A stretch of DNA of 64,000 nt from Flavobacterium sp. 140616W15 (GTDB lineage Bacteria > Bacteroidota > Bacteroidia > Flavobacteriales > Flavobacteriaceae): the NCBI RefSeq assembly GCF_003668995.1, contig NZ_CP033068.1:2046001-2110000 (forward strand), given 5' to 3'. Positions 47,962 to 57,300 of this stretch are shown in pieces. The translations under genes were made by a program, and so were the position numbers. Within the stretch, counting starts at the first letter, position 1. Each line of letters opens with the position of its first letter. The notes below the pieces were generated by a model. The model was not told the origin of the DNA. It saw nothing but the letters and a program-made list of their open reading frames with translations, and made no database searches.

Positions 47962-48426
47962 TTATTTCTTAGAGAACAAATTCTCTACTACCCATGCAGG
48001 GCCTATCATTAAAAACTGAAGATCTTTTAGAAAAGAAGGTTTTTTGCCTTCAATATTGTGCCCGTAGAATTGTCCAACCCAAGCAATGACAAAAACACCA
48101 ATTGAGAAAATCCATAACGGAAAAACTTGTCCAATGTAGTAATTTACAATCAGACAAATAGCTGACAATATTGCAATCTTAAAAGCCATTGCAACTGACA
48201 ATCGAATATAAAAGACAAGTACAAAAAGTAATATTACCGTAGCCCAATTTTCGATTATTGGAGCATTGAGTTTTAAAATATTGGCAATAAAACTACTTGG
48301 AATACTCATTAATAAACCTACAATCGAAAAGTAAATAGCAGGTACACATATATAATGTATCGCTTTATTTATTGGGTTCTGATGACTCACTGCATATTCT
48401 TCAAACCATTGCTCTAACGTTCTCAT
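47962..48426 (-). CDS. DUF962/Mpo1-like family membrane protein
   Basis: 154 residues with four or so helices. Family signs: EYAVSHQNPINKAIHYICVPAIYFSIVGL at the N-terminus (conserved His residues at about 15 and 24) and GWVGQFYGHNIEGKKPSF-like sequence at about 117-133, here AWVGQFYGHNIEGKKP. Yeast Mpo1 (YGL010w) is an iron-dependent dioxygenase acting on 2-hydroxy fatty acids, and the conserved His residues would bind the metal. Bacterial function is not established. It is encoded alone. Confidence 0.9.
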   Translation of the reverse strand: MRTLEQWFEEYAVSHQNPINKAIHYICVPAIYFSIVGLLMSIPSSFIANILKLNAPIIENWATVILLFVLVFYIRLSVAMAFKIAILSAICLIVNYYIGQVFPLWIFSIGVFVIAWVGQFYGHNIEGKKPSFLKDLQFLMIGPAWVVENLFSKK

Positions 48427-48666
48427 ATTATAGGATTTAGATATACGTAAATCTAATAAATTTTATGCAAGATGCAAAGAGTTTTGAAAATAAGGTACTG
48501 AGGTTCTGAGGCTCTAATATTTAAAGGTTGTTTTGTTTGGGGGTAAAAATGACTGTGATATTATTCTAAAATTCATCTTTTCTCACAATTGCCATTCCGA
48601 CGCAGGAAGAATCTCATCAAGGAATTCCACAAACTAAACAACTTTTAAACCTTTTTTCTTAGTGTC

Positions 48667-49917
48667 TCAGAAACTTAAAACCTCTGTATCTCGACGATTA
48701 TAATCAAAAACACTGTCCCATAATTCATCAATTTTGATGAGTGCCTTGTCAAGTGGAATTACTTCCCACTTTCCATTTTTTTCTATAGCAAGTCCGATAC
48801 TTTTTAATTTCAACAATGCATCATTTACATCAAAATCTAAATCAGTATCTAATTTTGTCAAGAACCAAGATTCTATTTGATTGTCAAGTTCTTCAGCTGT
48901 TAAAGGCTCCTTACTTCTGTTTAAGAATGCATAAGCCAAAATAGTTTCTTTAAGCACTTCTTCCTCCGAAGAGTTCAATAATGAATAAAATGCACCACTA
49001 TTGTTTCCTATATTCTTAAAGTAAAGACTATCTGAAAGCATTTTGGAATATTTAATCTTCTTATTTACAAAATTACTATACTGGCGAAATAAGTATGCAG
49101 AAAGTATTCCTAATGCAATTAAACCTTGATTAAGTGAGGTTTTACTATTTAGTAAATCAATTGCTTCCCCCGATTGGTAGGCTCCATACATACCAATTAA
49201 TGCTGGAATTACAGTAGTACTCAATAAAGAGACTCCTCCAAAAATTCCAGGAACCCAGAGCAATAATTTATCTGTAGTCGACATCATCGGAATCGCATTT
49301 GGAAATATCGTTTCCAAATCATTTTTAGGAACACGCTTAAAGATTTTTAAAACTATGGAGCCTGGGTCAATAGGCATTTTTCCTAATTTAACTTTTTTCG
49401 AATTAAGATAATTGGCATCGTTATAATTGAGATAAATCATAACACGATCATAGTATTCAATCACTATTTCTTTCTTCCAAAAAATAAATTTTGTTACTGT
49501 TTCTTTAGCCTTATAACTTCCACGAACATACAATTCATAATCCTTAAATGCATTGAAGTCTATTGCAAGATTTAACCCTATTAAATCAGAATCATTAAAA
49601 GCTTTATCTAAAGTTTCTTTATCAATACGTCTGTAGTTACCATGCTCCAGAACAGTATGAAGTGTTTCTTTAAAAACTCTAAAATCACTTTTACCAATAA
49701 ATCCTTCTCGCTCTTTTGGGCTTAAATCTGGGTCAAATAAAGCGTAATTCTGTTTTAGATTTCGGTTAAGATTAAAAGCTTCATAATGATAATAATGTTC
49801 GATTATATCAAATAACTTTTTAAATTCATCAACCTTTTTGGGGTCTTCACTAATAGTTGCTATTTGTTCTTCGAGTAAGAATTCCTTATTAAAAGGAATA
49901 TAATGTTCTCGTTTCAT
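48667..49917 (-). CDS. DUF3754-like (TMEM143-type) membrane protein
   Basis: 416 residues from the ATG at 49917; a TTG 39 bases upstream is less likely. The soluble N-terminus begins MKREHYIPFNKEFLLEEQ. FKKLFDIIEHYYHYEAFNLNRNLKQNYALFDPD matches the DUF3754 pattern. Two closely spaced helices (about 235-257 and 275-293) form a central membrane hairpin. The C-terminal part (about 300-416) looks like a folded helical domain. Function is unknown across the family. It is encoded on the minus strand, divergent from the YkgJ gene. Confidence 0.82.
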   Translation of the reverse strand: MKREHYIPFNKEFLLEEQIATISEDPKKVDEFKKLFDIIEHYYHYEAFNLNRNLKQNYALFDPDLSPKEREGFIGKSDFRVFKETLHTVLEHGNYRRIDKETLDKAFNDSDLIGLNLAIDFNAFKDYELYVRGSYKAKETVTKFIFWKKEIVIEYYDRVMIYLNYNDANYLNSKKVKLGKMPIDPGSIVLKIFKRVPKNDLETIFPNAIPMMSTTDKLLLWVPGIFGGVSLLSTTVIPALIGMYGAYQSGEAIDLLNSKTSLNQGLIALGILSAYLFRQYSNFVNKKIKYSKMLSDSLYFKNIGNNSGAFYSLLNSSEEEVLKETILAYAFLNRSKEPLTAEELDNQIESWFLTKLDTDLDFDVNDALLKLKSIGLAIEKNGKWEVIPLDKALIKIDELWDSVFDYNRRDTEVLSF

Positions 49918-50218
49918 ATGGGGTTTTAGGACTTTTTTAAAGCGCCAAAGGTACAAAGCTTTTCCTTAATTTCTTTTAGGTTAAATGGGCTTTTTAAACT
50001 CCCATACCCAGATTAGAATTCTTTTACACATAATAAAAAACCTTACCTAATCCCGAAACTTCGAAAGGAGGATTAGCTCCTAATCCTCCTTTATATCTTT
50101 TAAATATCTTGGACCCTTGCTAATCAGTATCTCAGAACCTTTAAGCCTTTAAAAACTATTCACAAAAAAAGCATAGTATAGCATGAGCCATTTCTATTAG
50201 CCTACCTTACACAAAAAA
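49918..50218. other. Divergent spacer with a strong hairpin
   Basis: 301 bases between the DUF3754-like gene and the YkgJ gene. Its only clear feature is the 13-bp-arm hairpin at 50064-50092. Confidence 0.5.
50064..50092. terminator. Perfect hairpin in a divergent spacer
   Basis: AAAGGAGGATTAG (50064-50076) and CTAATCCTCCTTT (50080-50092) form a perfect 13-bp stem with a 3-base loop. A T-rich tract follows on the + strand. It has terminator shape, yet both flanking genes point away from it, so its role is unclear. Confidence 0.5.
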
Positions 50219-50827
50219 ATGGCAATAGAACATAAAGTTCGGCTCGTTGAAGCATTGTTTGACCGCCTTGAAATTGAAATTACTGCTTTTAAATCTGAAA
50301 CCCATTTGTTTTGCAACGCTGGTTGTGGTAAATGCTGTTCAAACCCAAGTATAGATGCCTCTCCTTTAGAATTCTTACCTTGGGCATTTCATTTATTCTT
50401 AAATGGTATTGCCGAAGAAACCTTAGCCCAATTAAATAATTCTTCTAGTAAAAATTGTCATTTATACCATCCATTGTCTGTTTTAGAACATCACAAAGGA
50501 AATTGTACCAATTATCGCTATCGCGGATTAATATGCCGTCTTTTTGGTTATGCAGCAAACACGGATAAATATGGAAAATTACGATTAGCAACCTGCAAAA
50601 TCATAAAAGAAGAACAACAAGAAAACTTTCAAACCGCCGAAGAATTAATCAATAAAGGGAAAAACGTTCCAATTTTTACTGATTATTATATGCGTCTGGC
50701 ACAAATTGATCTTAAAATGGGAATTACCTTGCTTCCTATAAACGAAGCGCTAAAAATGGCTATCGAGGAAGTCTTGCATTATTATGCCTACAGACCTTTT
50801 CCGGGAGGTTTGGAAAATATTGCTTAG
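50219..50827 (+). CDS. YkgJ-type cysteine-cluster protein (putative Fe-S/zinc-chelating)
   Basis: 202 residues with the YkgJ/CxxCxxCC signature: FCNAGCGKCCSNPSIDASPLE (about 36-56), then GNCTNYRYRGLICRLFGYA and ATCKIIK, giving the conserved Cys set. The family is annotated as putative Fe-S or zinc-binding and its role is unknown. No operon partner; the next gene, on the opposite strand, belongs to the N-glycan locus. Confidence 0.9.
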   Translation: MAIEHKVRLVEALFDRLEIEITAFKSETHLFCNAGCGKCCSNPSIDASPLEFLPWAFHLFLNGIAEETLAQLNNSSSKNCHLYHPLSVLEHHKGNCTNYRYRGLICRLFGYAANTDKYGKLRLATCKIIKEEQQENFQTAEELINKGKNVPIFTDYYMRLAQIDLKMGITLLPINEALKMAIEEVLHYYAYRPFPGGLENIA

Positions 50828-50931
50828 ATATGTATCTACAAATCTTATATTATCTAAACCAAAAAATGCGCAAAGTCTAAAGACTATTGCGCATTACAAA
50901 ACAATTAACTCTTCGTGAGCTAATTACTATT

Positions 50932-51936
50932 TTACTTTAGGAAATAATCGGCATCGATTAATTTATTCCCTGTGTCATCATAAACTGCATAATTAAAACC
51001 TCCTTGAATACAATAAGAACCATATTCTCCTGCTTTATTCAAGGCTATAAATCCTACCTGAATATCCTTTAAATCTTTGTTTCTGTTCTTGGTTAATTTT
51101 ACGATTCTTGCTACTGCTTCTTCACAGGCTTTTTGAGGTGATTTTCCTTGTCGCATTAACTCTACAACAAGATGACAACCCGAAATTCGGATTACTTCTT
51201 CGCCATGTCCTGTTGCAGTTGCTGCTCCAATTTCATTATCAACATATAAACCAGCTCCGATAATTGGAGAATCGCCAACACGCCCATGCATTTTAAAAGC
51301 CATTCCACTGGTGGTACATGCTCCCGACAGATTTCCATTGGCATCCAGAGCAATCATCCCGATAGTATCGTGATTTTCAATATTGGCAATGGGTTTGTAT
51401 TTGCTATCTTTCAGCCATTCTTTCCATTCATTTTCCGACTCTTCTGTCAGCAGATTTTCTTTTTTAAATCCTTGTGTCAATGCAAACTGTAAAGCTCCAT
51501 CTCCGACCAACATTACATGAGGCGTTTTTTCCATTACGGCTCTTGCTACCGAAATTGGGTGTTTTATATATTCTAAAGAAGCAACGGAACCAATATTAGC
51601 ATTTTCATCCATGATACAAGCATCCAGCGTAACCCGACCATCTCTATCTGGACGTCCGCCATAACCTACGCTTCTTTCTTTTGGGTCTCCCTCGGGGATT
51701 TTAACTCCTGCTTCAACAGCGTCTAAGGCACTTCCGTTACTTTTTAATACTTCCCAAGCAGCTTCATTTGCAGGAATTCCAAACTTCCATGTAGAAAGCA
51801 CAATTGGTTTCTTTACTTTCTTAGATACTATATTTTTTTCTTCCTCTCTTGAATCTGAATTGAAAGATTGCAAGGCTACAGCTACTGAAGCTATAGCTGC
51901 TGTTTTTATGAAATTTCTGCGGTTTGAATTTGTCAT
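50932..51936 (-). CDS. N4-(beta-N-acetylglucosaminyl)-L-asparaginase (glycosylasparaginase)
   Basis: 334 residues from the ATG at 51936; an upstream GTG would add 7. A twin-arginine type signal is visible (SNRRNFIKTAAIASVAVALQSF). Ntn-hydrolase fold: Thr191 in ENHDTIGMIALD is the predicted autocleavage site and catalytic residue, and GRVGDSPIIGAGLYVD plus GHGEEVIR are the conserved beta-subunit motifs. The enzyme cuts the GlcNAc-Asn bond of glycoasparagine, the last step of N-glycoprotein breakdown, releasing Asp and GlcNAc. It closes the N-glycan locus and matches the Flavobacterium (Elizabethkingia) enzyme type. Confidence 0.95.
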   Translation of the reverse strand: MTNSNRRNFIKTAAIASVAVALQSFNSDSREEEKNIVSKKVKKPIVLSTWKFGIPANEAAWEVLKSNGSALDAVEAGVKIPEGDPKERSVGYGGRPDRDGRVTLDACIMDENANIGSVASLEYIKHPISVARAVMEKTPHVMLVGDGALQFALTQGFKKENLLTEESENEWKEWLKDSKYKPIANIENHDTIGMIALDANGNLSGACTTSGMAFKMHGRVGDSPIIGAGLYVDNEIGAATATGHGEEVIRISGCHLVVELMRQGKSPQKACEEAVARIVKLTKNRNKDLKDIQVGFIALNKAGEYGSYCIQGGFNYAVYDDTGNKLIDADYFLK

Positions 51937-52254
51937 ATCTATTATTTTGTTTGCCACAGATTAAAGGATTCTAAATGATTTTTAATCTGTAAAAAAATAT
52001 TTTACTCTTACATTAAACACTAAAATAAATTTAAACCATATAAGTGATATAAGCTCATTAAAGTAAACTGCTTAGAAAACGTATACTCCCTTAAGTAATT
52101 TATATGGTAAAAAACAGTTACTTAATCATAACTTTATAAATATTGAAAATCAAACCTACAAGATTGAAAAAAACTTGCAGGATAAAAATTCTTATCAATA
52201 AATCTTTTTAATCCTTTAATCTGTGGCAGAAAAAAACAACTAATATAATCAAAA
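51937..52254. other. Spacer bounded by an inverted repeat
   Basis: 318 bases between the glycosylasparaginase and ROK-kinase genes. See the repeat entry (51952-52228); there is no open reading frame of note. Confidence 0.55.
51952..52228. repeat. MITE-like element with 19-bp terminal inverted repeats
   Basis: TGCCACAGATTAAAGGATT (51952-51970) and its perfect reverse complement (52210-52228) enclose about 240 AT-rich bases that themselves hold an imperfect inner inverted repeat (AAACCATATAAG near 52033 and TTATATGGT near 52101). No coding frame and no clear target-site duplication were seen. Confidence 0.6.
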
Positions 52255-53157
52255 CTACGATTTATAAAGCATACTGCTAGCTCCCAATAAAGCAGCTATT
52301 TCATTGTCTGTAGAAATTGAAACTGCAACATCACTTCCTGCTTCTTTAATTTTTTGGTTGAAAGCTGGTAAGAAAAATTCACTGGCATTTGCGATTTTTC
52401 CTCCTATAATAAAACTATCAACAGAAAAATTATCTAACCACGGAAGAACAATTGCTGCTAAATCCTCTCCCATTTGTTCAAAAACTTTTTTAGCCATTGT
52501 ATCTCCAGTTATAGCCAGATTAAAAAGCTCTAGACCATTGTTAATTTTTTTTCCGCTTAAAGCGAAATAACCAGCTATAAGTCCGCGTGCAGAAACATAA
52601 TCTTCAGCTATTCCTTCTTTATACGGAAGATCGTATATTTCACCATCTTTTGGTACTAAATCTCCTGTACTAATTGACTCTCCCCTATTTATAAAACAAG
52701 CGCCAAGTCCGGTACCAAGCGTGATTGCCATTACTTTTTTAGAAAGATTATGAGCGTCTTTAAAAACTTCTCCTTTACCAAAACAAACGGCATCATTCTC
52801 AAAAAGAATTGGAAATTCATTGGAAAGATTCAATTTATCTTTAAATAAATCTCTAACATTTAAACCATAAAAGTGTTCATATTTAGATTGTCCTTTTATC
52901 CAGCAAACTCCATTGTTATAATCAAATGGTCCTGGCATACAAACTGCTAATCCTATTGTGTTTCCTACTTTTGAATTTTCGATAGAAGTACGAATTGCTT
53001 TTTCCCATATAGTCATTACTTCTTCTACTGGCAAATTAGAATCAAATGACTCTTTATGCAATGAAAAATCAATCACTTTCATATCTTTTATATCGATAAC
53101 CGCTGCGGTAATATGTGTGCCCCCAATGTCTAATCCAACGGCATATGTTTTATTCAT
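52255..53157 (-). CDS. ROK-family sugar kinase lacking the usual zinc motif
   Basis: 300 residues. Actin-like ATPase fold: GLDIGGTHITAAVID (phosphate 1), ENDAVCFGKGE with catalytic Asp at about 130, ITLGTGLGACF (phosphate 2) and DSFIIGGKI near the end. The normal ROK motif GExGH...CxCGxxGCxE is absent; the corresponding region reads STGDLVPKDGEIYDLPYKEGIAEDYVS. It has no helix-turn-helix, so it is a kinase, not a repressor. Placed between glycosylasparaginase and GH125, it likely phosphorylates mannose or GlcNAc freed from N-glycans. It is also a candidate for the GlcNAc kinase that the sialic-acid locus lacks. Confidence 0.88.
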   Translation of the reverse strand: MNKTYAVGLDIGGTHITAAVIDIKDMKVIDFSLHKESFDSNLPVEEVMTIWEKAIRTSIENSKVGNTIGLAVCMPGPFDYNNGVCWIKGQSKYEHFYGLNVRDLFKDKLNLSNEFPILFENDAVCFGKGEVFKDAHNLSKKVMAITLGTGLGACFINRGESISTGDLVPKDGEIYDLPYKEGIAEDYVSARGLIAGYFALSGKKINNGLELFNLAITGDTMAKKVFEQMGEDLAAIVLPWLDNFSVDSFIIGGKIANASEFFLPAFNQKIKEAGSDVAVSISTDNEIAALLGASSMLYKS

Positions 53158-53176
53158 TCTTTTTTATTTTGGAATT

Positions 53177-53400
53177 GAACCATTAAGAGATTAAGATTTG
53201 TTTTTCAACATTAAGAAATTAAGATTATTAAGTCTGGCTGCTTAATTTTTCTTAATCTCTTAAGGGTAAATATTTTCTTAAATTTTAAAAAACTTAATTT
53301 TCTTAATTTCTTAATGGTATATTTTTAGCTTTTATTTTTTTTATCACCAGTTATAGAGATTTTAAAAACTTAATTTTTCTTAATCTCTTAGTGGTAACTA
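53177..53400. repeat. Cluster of degenerate CTTAAT-type repeats
   Basis: Three direct copies of a CTTAATTTTTCTTAATCTCT-like unit followed by TAAGGGTAA, TAATGGTAT or TAGTGGTAA lie near 53241-53270, 53292-53320 and 53370-53398. An inverted partial copy (AACCATTAAGAGATTAAG) lies at about 53177-53196. The run fills the spacer between the ROK-kinase and GH125 genes. Confidence 0.65.
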
Positions 53401-53403
53401 TTT

Positions 53404-54864
53404 TTAGATATTTTTATCTTTTAAAATCTGAGGATAATGGATACTGGTATGTACTATCATTTCTCCAAACAATGTATTTGCCCAAGCAAACCATTTTCGG
53501 GTAAACTTGGTAACATCATCTTTATGAAATGACTCGTGCATAAATCCTGTATCGGCATTTGTTTTTATTAAATTGCTAATACATGCTTTTATCTCCTTTT
53601 CATCAACACTAGTAATCGCTCTCAAAACTATACTCATAGGCCAGATGGTATCTGTTCCAGTATGTGGTCCTCCTACGCCTTCTCCTGCTTTTCCTTTGTA
53701 GAAAAACGGATTATTGTCTGAAAGTACTACTTTACGTGTATTCAAATATAATGGACTATCTGGCTCAATAGCTCCTAAATACGGCAATGATAATAATGAG
53801 GGAACATTAGCATCATCCATCATATGGAAACTTCCATATCCATTAACTTCAAAAGCAATAATTTTTCCGAATTTTGGATGTTCGATGATTCCATTTTCTT
53901 CTAATCCTTTCTGAACTTGCCCCTGTAATTCTTTTGCTTTAGCAACTAAATCATTGTCTTTTAATGCTGGCAAAGAGAAAATTTCCTGAAGATATCCAAG
54001 TACTTCGATGGCAAACATATTACTCGGAATCAAATATCCAAATAACGTACTATCATCACTTGGTCTAAAAGTCGAAACAATCAATCCGCATGGTTTTACA
54101 GGATATCCATAACCGCTTAATGGTACTCCATCGGTAGCCCAAGCTGTTACTCTCTGGAAATTGTATGGCCCTTTATCCGTCCATCGTTGTTGTTCTTTAA
54201 AAGTTTGCAGTACCAAAAGCATCGCTTCTTTCCACTTACTGTCAAACAAACTTATATCTCCCGTTTCTTTCCAATATCCGTGTGCCAGTCTTATTGGATA
54301 ACATAAACTGTCAATTTCCCATTTGCGCTCGTGAATACCTGGTTGCATTTTGGTCATGTCGTTCTTCCATTCGCTTACCTGATTAAAATCTTTGTAAAAA
54401 GCATTTGCATAAGGATCTAATAAAATACATTTTGTTTGGCGGTTGATTACTCCTTTAACCAATTCAGCTAGTTTTTTATCTTCCTTTATAAACGGGATAT
54501 ATGGCCAAATTTGTGCTGTACTATCTCTTAGCCACATCGCATCAATATCTCCTGTAATTACATAAGTATCTGGTTTACCATCGATGATTTCAAAATCAAC
54601 AGTTGTATCTAATGTATTAGGAAAGCAATTCTCAAATAACCAAGCCAATTCTGGGTTTGCTATTTGTTTTTTGATTCTTACAATTGCTGCCTCAATTGCT
54701 TTACTTGTAAATTTTCTTTCGGCTAATGGTGGTCTTTTAGTAATAAAATCTTTTAGTGCAAAATTGAACGCATCCGATTGCATTCCGAAAACATCTGTTT
54801 GGAGTGCCAATAATCCTGCTGAAAAAATTCCTGTATTTTTTATAAATTTTCTACGTGATTGCAT
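53404..54864 (-). CDS. GH125 exo-alpha-1,6-mannosidase
   Basis: 486 residues from the ATG at 54864. Twin-arginine type signal (SRRKFIKNTGIFSAGLLALQ). GH125 (metal-independent) signatures: DIDAMWLRDSTAQIWPY near residue 115, GVPLSGYGYPVKPCGLIVSTFRPSDD (substrate and catalytic acid region), YGSFHMMDDANVPSLLSLPYLG (catalytic base region) and FMHESFHKDD. The enzyme removes alpha-1,6-linked mannose from N-glycan cores, complementary to GH92. It begins 4 bases after the GH92 stop, clearly the same operon. Confidence 0.95.
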   Translation of the reverse strand: MQSRRKFIKNTGIFSAGLLALQTDVFGMQSDAFNFALKDFITKRPPLAERKFTSKAIEAAIVRIKKQIANPELAWLFENCFPNTLDTTVDFEIIDGKPDTYVITGDIDAMWLRDSTAQIWPYIPFIKEDKKLAELVKGVINRQTKCILLDPYANAFYKDFNQVSEWKNDMTKMQPGIHERKWEIDSLCYPIRLAHGYWKETGDISLFDSKWKEAMLLVLQTFKEQQRWTDKGPYNFQRVTAWATDGVPLSGYGYPVKPCGLIVSTFRPSDDSTLFGYLIPSNMFAIEVLGYLQEIFSLPALKDNDLVAKAKELQGQVQKGLEENGIIEHPKFGKIIAFEVNGYGSFHMMDDANVPSLLSLPYLGAIEPDSPLYLNTRKVVLSDNNPFFYKGKAGEGVGGPHTGTDTIWPMSIVLRAITSVDEKEIKACISNLIKTNADTGFMHESFHKDDVTKFTRKWFAWANTLFGEMIVHTSIHYPQILKDKNI

Positions 54865-54868
54865 AGTA

Positions 54869-57154
54869 TTATTTTGAAGTTGAATAAGAATATGGATAGG
54901 CACTTGCTGAAGTTCCTCTTTGTAAATTAGGTTTGCTGTTCATATCAAAATTTAATTCGCCACCTTTTAGTACGTCAAAATGATTGATATAATTTTTGGT
55001 ATGAGTTGCATTATTCCATTTTAAATCCTGAACATATTTATTCGTTTCTGAATTATTTGGAGCGTTTATAATAAGCTGCTTTCCGTTTTCTAACTGTAAT
55101 GTTACTTTTTTAAATAATGGTGCTCCCAGAACATATTCGTCTGTACCCGGGCAAACTGGATAGAATCCCATCGCAGAAAACACATACCAAGCCGATGTTT
55201 GTCCGTTATCCTCATCTCCACAATATCCATCTGGAGTTGGCTTGTACAAACGATTCATTACTTCACGAGACCAATATTGTGTTTTCCAAGGTTCCCCCGC
55301 ATAATTATACAAATAAATCATGTGCTGAATGGGTTGGTTTCCATGTGCATATTGTCCCATATTCATGATTTGCATTTCGCGGATTTCATGAATAACTGCC
55401 CCGTAATAACTATCGTCAAAAACTGGTGGAGTGGTGAATACGGCATCTAATTTAGCCGTGAATTTTTTCTCTCCACCCATTAAGTCTATTAAACCATTTA
55501 TGTCATGAAAAACACTCCAGCTGTAATGCCATGCATTCCCTTCCGTAAATGCATCTCCCCATTTAAACGGATTGAAATTTTTCGGGAAACTTCCATCTTT
55601 ATTTCTTCCGCTCATTAATCCGATGGATGGGTTATATAGATTCTTATAATTCATCATTCGTTTCTCGAACAAACTGATTTCTTTTTTGGGGCGGTTTAAG
55701 GCTTTCGCCAATTTCCAAATGGTAAAATCATCGTAGGCATATTCTAGTGTTCTAGCTGCATTTTCGTTAATCTTAACATCATAAGGTACATAGCCTAAAG
55801 TATTGTAATATGCAACTCCTTTTCTTCCTACTGCTTCAATCGGACCTTCGTTATTGGCTCCATGCAGTAAAGCTTCGTATAATTTATTGATATCATATCC
55901 TCGTAATCCTTTGATATAAGCATCAGACACAACAGATGCCGAATTATTTCCAACCATTACATTTCTGAATCCTGGACTTGACCATTCTGGCAAAAACCCA
56001 CCTTCTTTGTAATCGTTGATTAACCCCTCTTGCATTTCTTTGTTTATAGAAGGGTAAACTAAATTAAGTAATGGATATAAGGCACGGAATGTATCCCAAA
56101 AACCTGTTCCTGCATACATATATCCTGGTAATACTTTACCATTATAAGGGCTATAATGCACAATTTCTCCCTTGCCATCTATCTCGTATTGTTTCTGTGG
56201 AAAACAAACAGTGCGGTATAAACAAGAATAAAACGTTTTTAACTGTTCGTCGCTACCTCCTTCTACTGTTAGTTTTCCTAAAATTTTGTTCCATTCTTGT
56301 TTTGATTCCGTTACTGTTTCATCAAAAGTTGCTTTTCCTAACTCGCTCTTCAAATTCAGTTCTGCTTGTTCTATGCTAATAAATGATGATGATACTTTTA
56401 CATTTACCTTCTCTCCTTTTTTAGTTTTAAAACCAACTATTGCGCCTACATGATTGTCTTTTAATTCTAGTTTGTCTTTTTCCAGAACTTTATCATGCCA
56501 TGTATAATTTGTAGAAAACGGTTTATCGAATTGCAATACAAAATAGTTCTTAAAATTCTCTGGAACACCACCACTATTACGAGTTGTATAACCTATAATC
56601 TTATTCTCTGATGGAATTATTTTAATATAAGATCCTTTATCAAATGCGTCAATTACGATAGAAGATTGTTCATTTTCTGGAAATGTAATCTGAAAATGTG
56701 CTGCTCTTTCTGTTGCTGTAATTTCGGTCGTTACATCATAATCGGCTAAATATACACTATAGTAATAGGGCTTTGAAACCTCTGCTTTATGACTAAACCA
56801 ACTTCCTCTTTCGTCTTCTGTAAAAGTTAGTTTCCCTGTTACTGGCATGATCGAAAATTGTCCATAATCATTCATCCAAGGCGAAGGCTGATGTGTTTGC
56901 TTGAATCCTCTTATCTTTTCGGCTGTATAAACATACGCCCATCCGTCACCCATTTTTCCAGTTTGTGGTGTCCAAAAGTTCATTCCCCATGGTCGGCAAA
57001 TTGCAGGATAGGTATTTCCGTTAGAAAGACTATGTAAAGATTGTGTTCCCATTAATGGATTTACATATTCTACTGGATCTAAGGTTTTAACTTGTGCATT
57101 TACAAAAATGCAACATTGTAATACTCCTAAAAAAATTAAACTCTTTATTTTCAT
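54869..57154 (-). CDS. GH92 alpha-mannosidase (copy closer to GH125)
   Basis: 761 residues with a Sec signal peptide (about 1-21, IFVNA). GH92 layout: N-terminal beta-sandwich (about 25-270) with GDGWAYVYTAEKIRGFKQTHQPSPWMNDYGQFS, and an (alpha/alpha)6 domain (about 300-730) with GTGFWDTFRALYPL, FTEGNAWHYSW (Glu538, the predicted general acid) and NQPIQHMIYLYNYAGEPWKTQYW. Calcium-dependent inverting exo-mannosidase, probably on alpha-1,2 or alpha-1,3 linked mannose. The 'HQPSPWMNDYGQF' loop is of the type seen in alpha-1,2-active members, but linkage is inferred. Confidence 0.95.
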   Translation of the reverse strand: MKIKSLIFLGVLQCCIFVNAQVKTLDPVEYVNPLMGTQSLHSLSNGNTYPAICRPWGMNFWTPQTGKMGDGWAYVYTAEKIRGFKQTHQPSPWMNDYGQFSIMPVTGKLTFTEDERGSWFSHKAEVSKPYYYSVYLADYDVTTEITATERAAHFQITFPENEQSSIVIDAFDKGSYIKIIPSENKIIGYTTRNSGGVPENFKNYFVLQFDKPFSTNYTWHDKVLEKDKLELKDNHVGAIVGFKTKKGEKVNVKVSSSFISIEQAELNLKSELGKATFDETVTESKQEWNKILGKLTVEGGSDEQLKTFYSCLYRTVCFPQKQYEIDGKGEIVHYSPYNGKVLPGYMYAGTGFWDTFRALYPLLNLVYPSINKEMQEGLINDYKEGGFLPEWSSPGFRNVMVGNNSASVVSDAYIKGLRGYDINKLYEALLHGANNEGPIEAVGRKGVAYYNTLGYVPYDVKINENAARTLEYAYDDFTIWKLAKALNRPKKEISLFEKRMMNYKNLYNPSIGLMSGRNKDGSFPKNFNPFKWGDAFTEGNAWHYSWSVFHDINGLIDLMGGEKKFTAKLDAVFTTPPVFDDSYYGAVIHEIREMQIMNMGQYAHGNQPIQHMIYLYNYAGEPWKTQYWSREVMNRLYKPTPDGYCGDEDNGQTSAWYVFSAMGFYPVCPGTDEYVLGAPLFKKVTLQLENGKQLIINAPNNSETNKYVQDLKWNNATHTKNYINHFDVLKGGELNFDMNSKPNLQRGTSASAYPYSYSTSK

Positions 57155-57169
57155 ATGATGTCTTGTTAT

Positions 57170-57196
57170 CCTAACAGGTTTTTAAAACCTGTTAGG
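57170..57196. repeat. 27-base palindrome just upstream of the GH92 start
   Basis: CCTAACAGGTTTT (57170-57182) and AAAACCTGTTAGG (57184-57196) are perfect arms with a 1-base centre. It lies 15 bases upstream of the GH92 ATG, so it will form a hairpin in or near the leader. Confidence 0.75.
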
Positions 57197-57300
57197 TATT
57201 TTATTCTTTATAAAATGTAAATCTCGATTGGCTAAGCTATGTCAAAGTTTTAAACCAAGACTGTAAGGAACTTTAGTTTTACGCAAAATAATCCCAAACT

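Noticed and set aside
51952..52228. Insertion sequence in the N-glycan locus
   Set aside because: No transposase frame exists between the inverted repeats and the block is only 277 bases; a MITE-like element is the most that can be supported.
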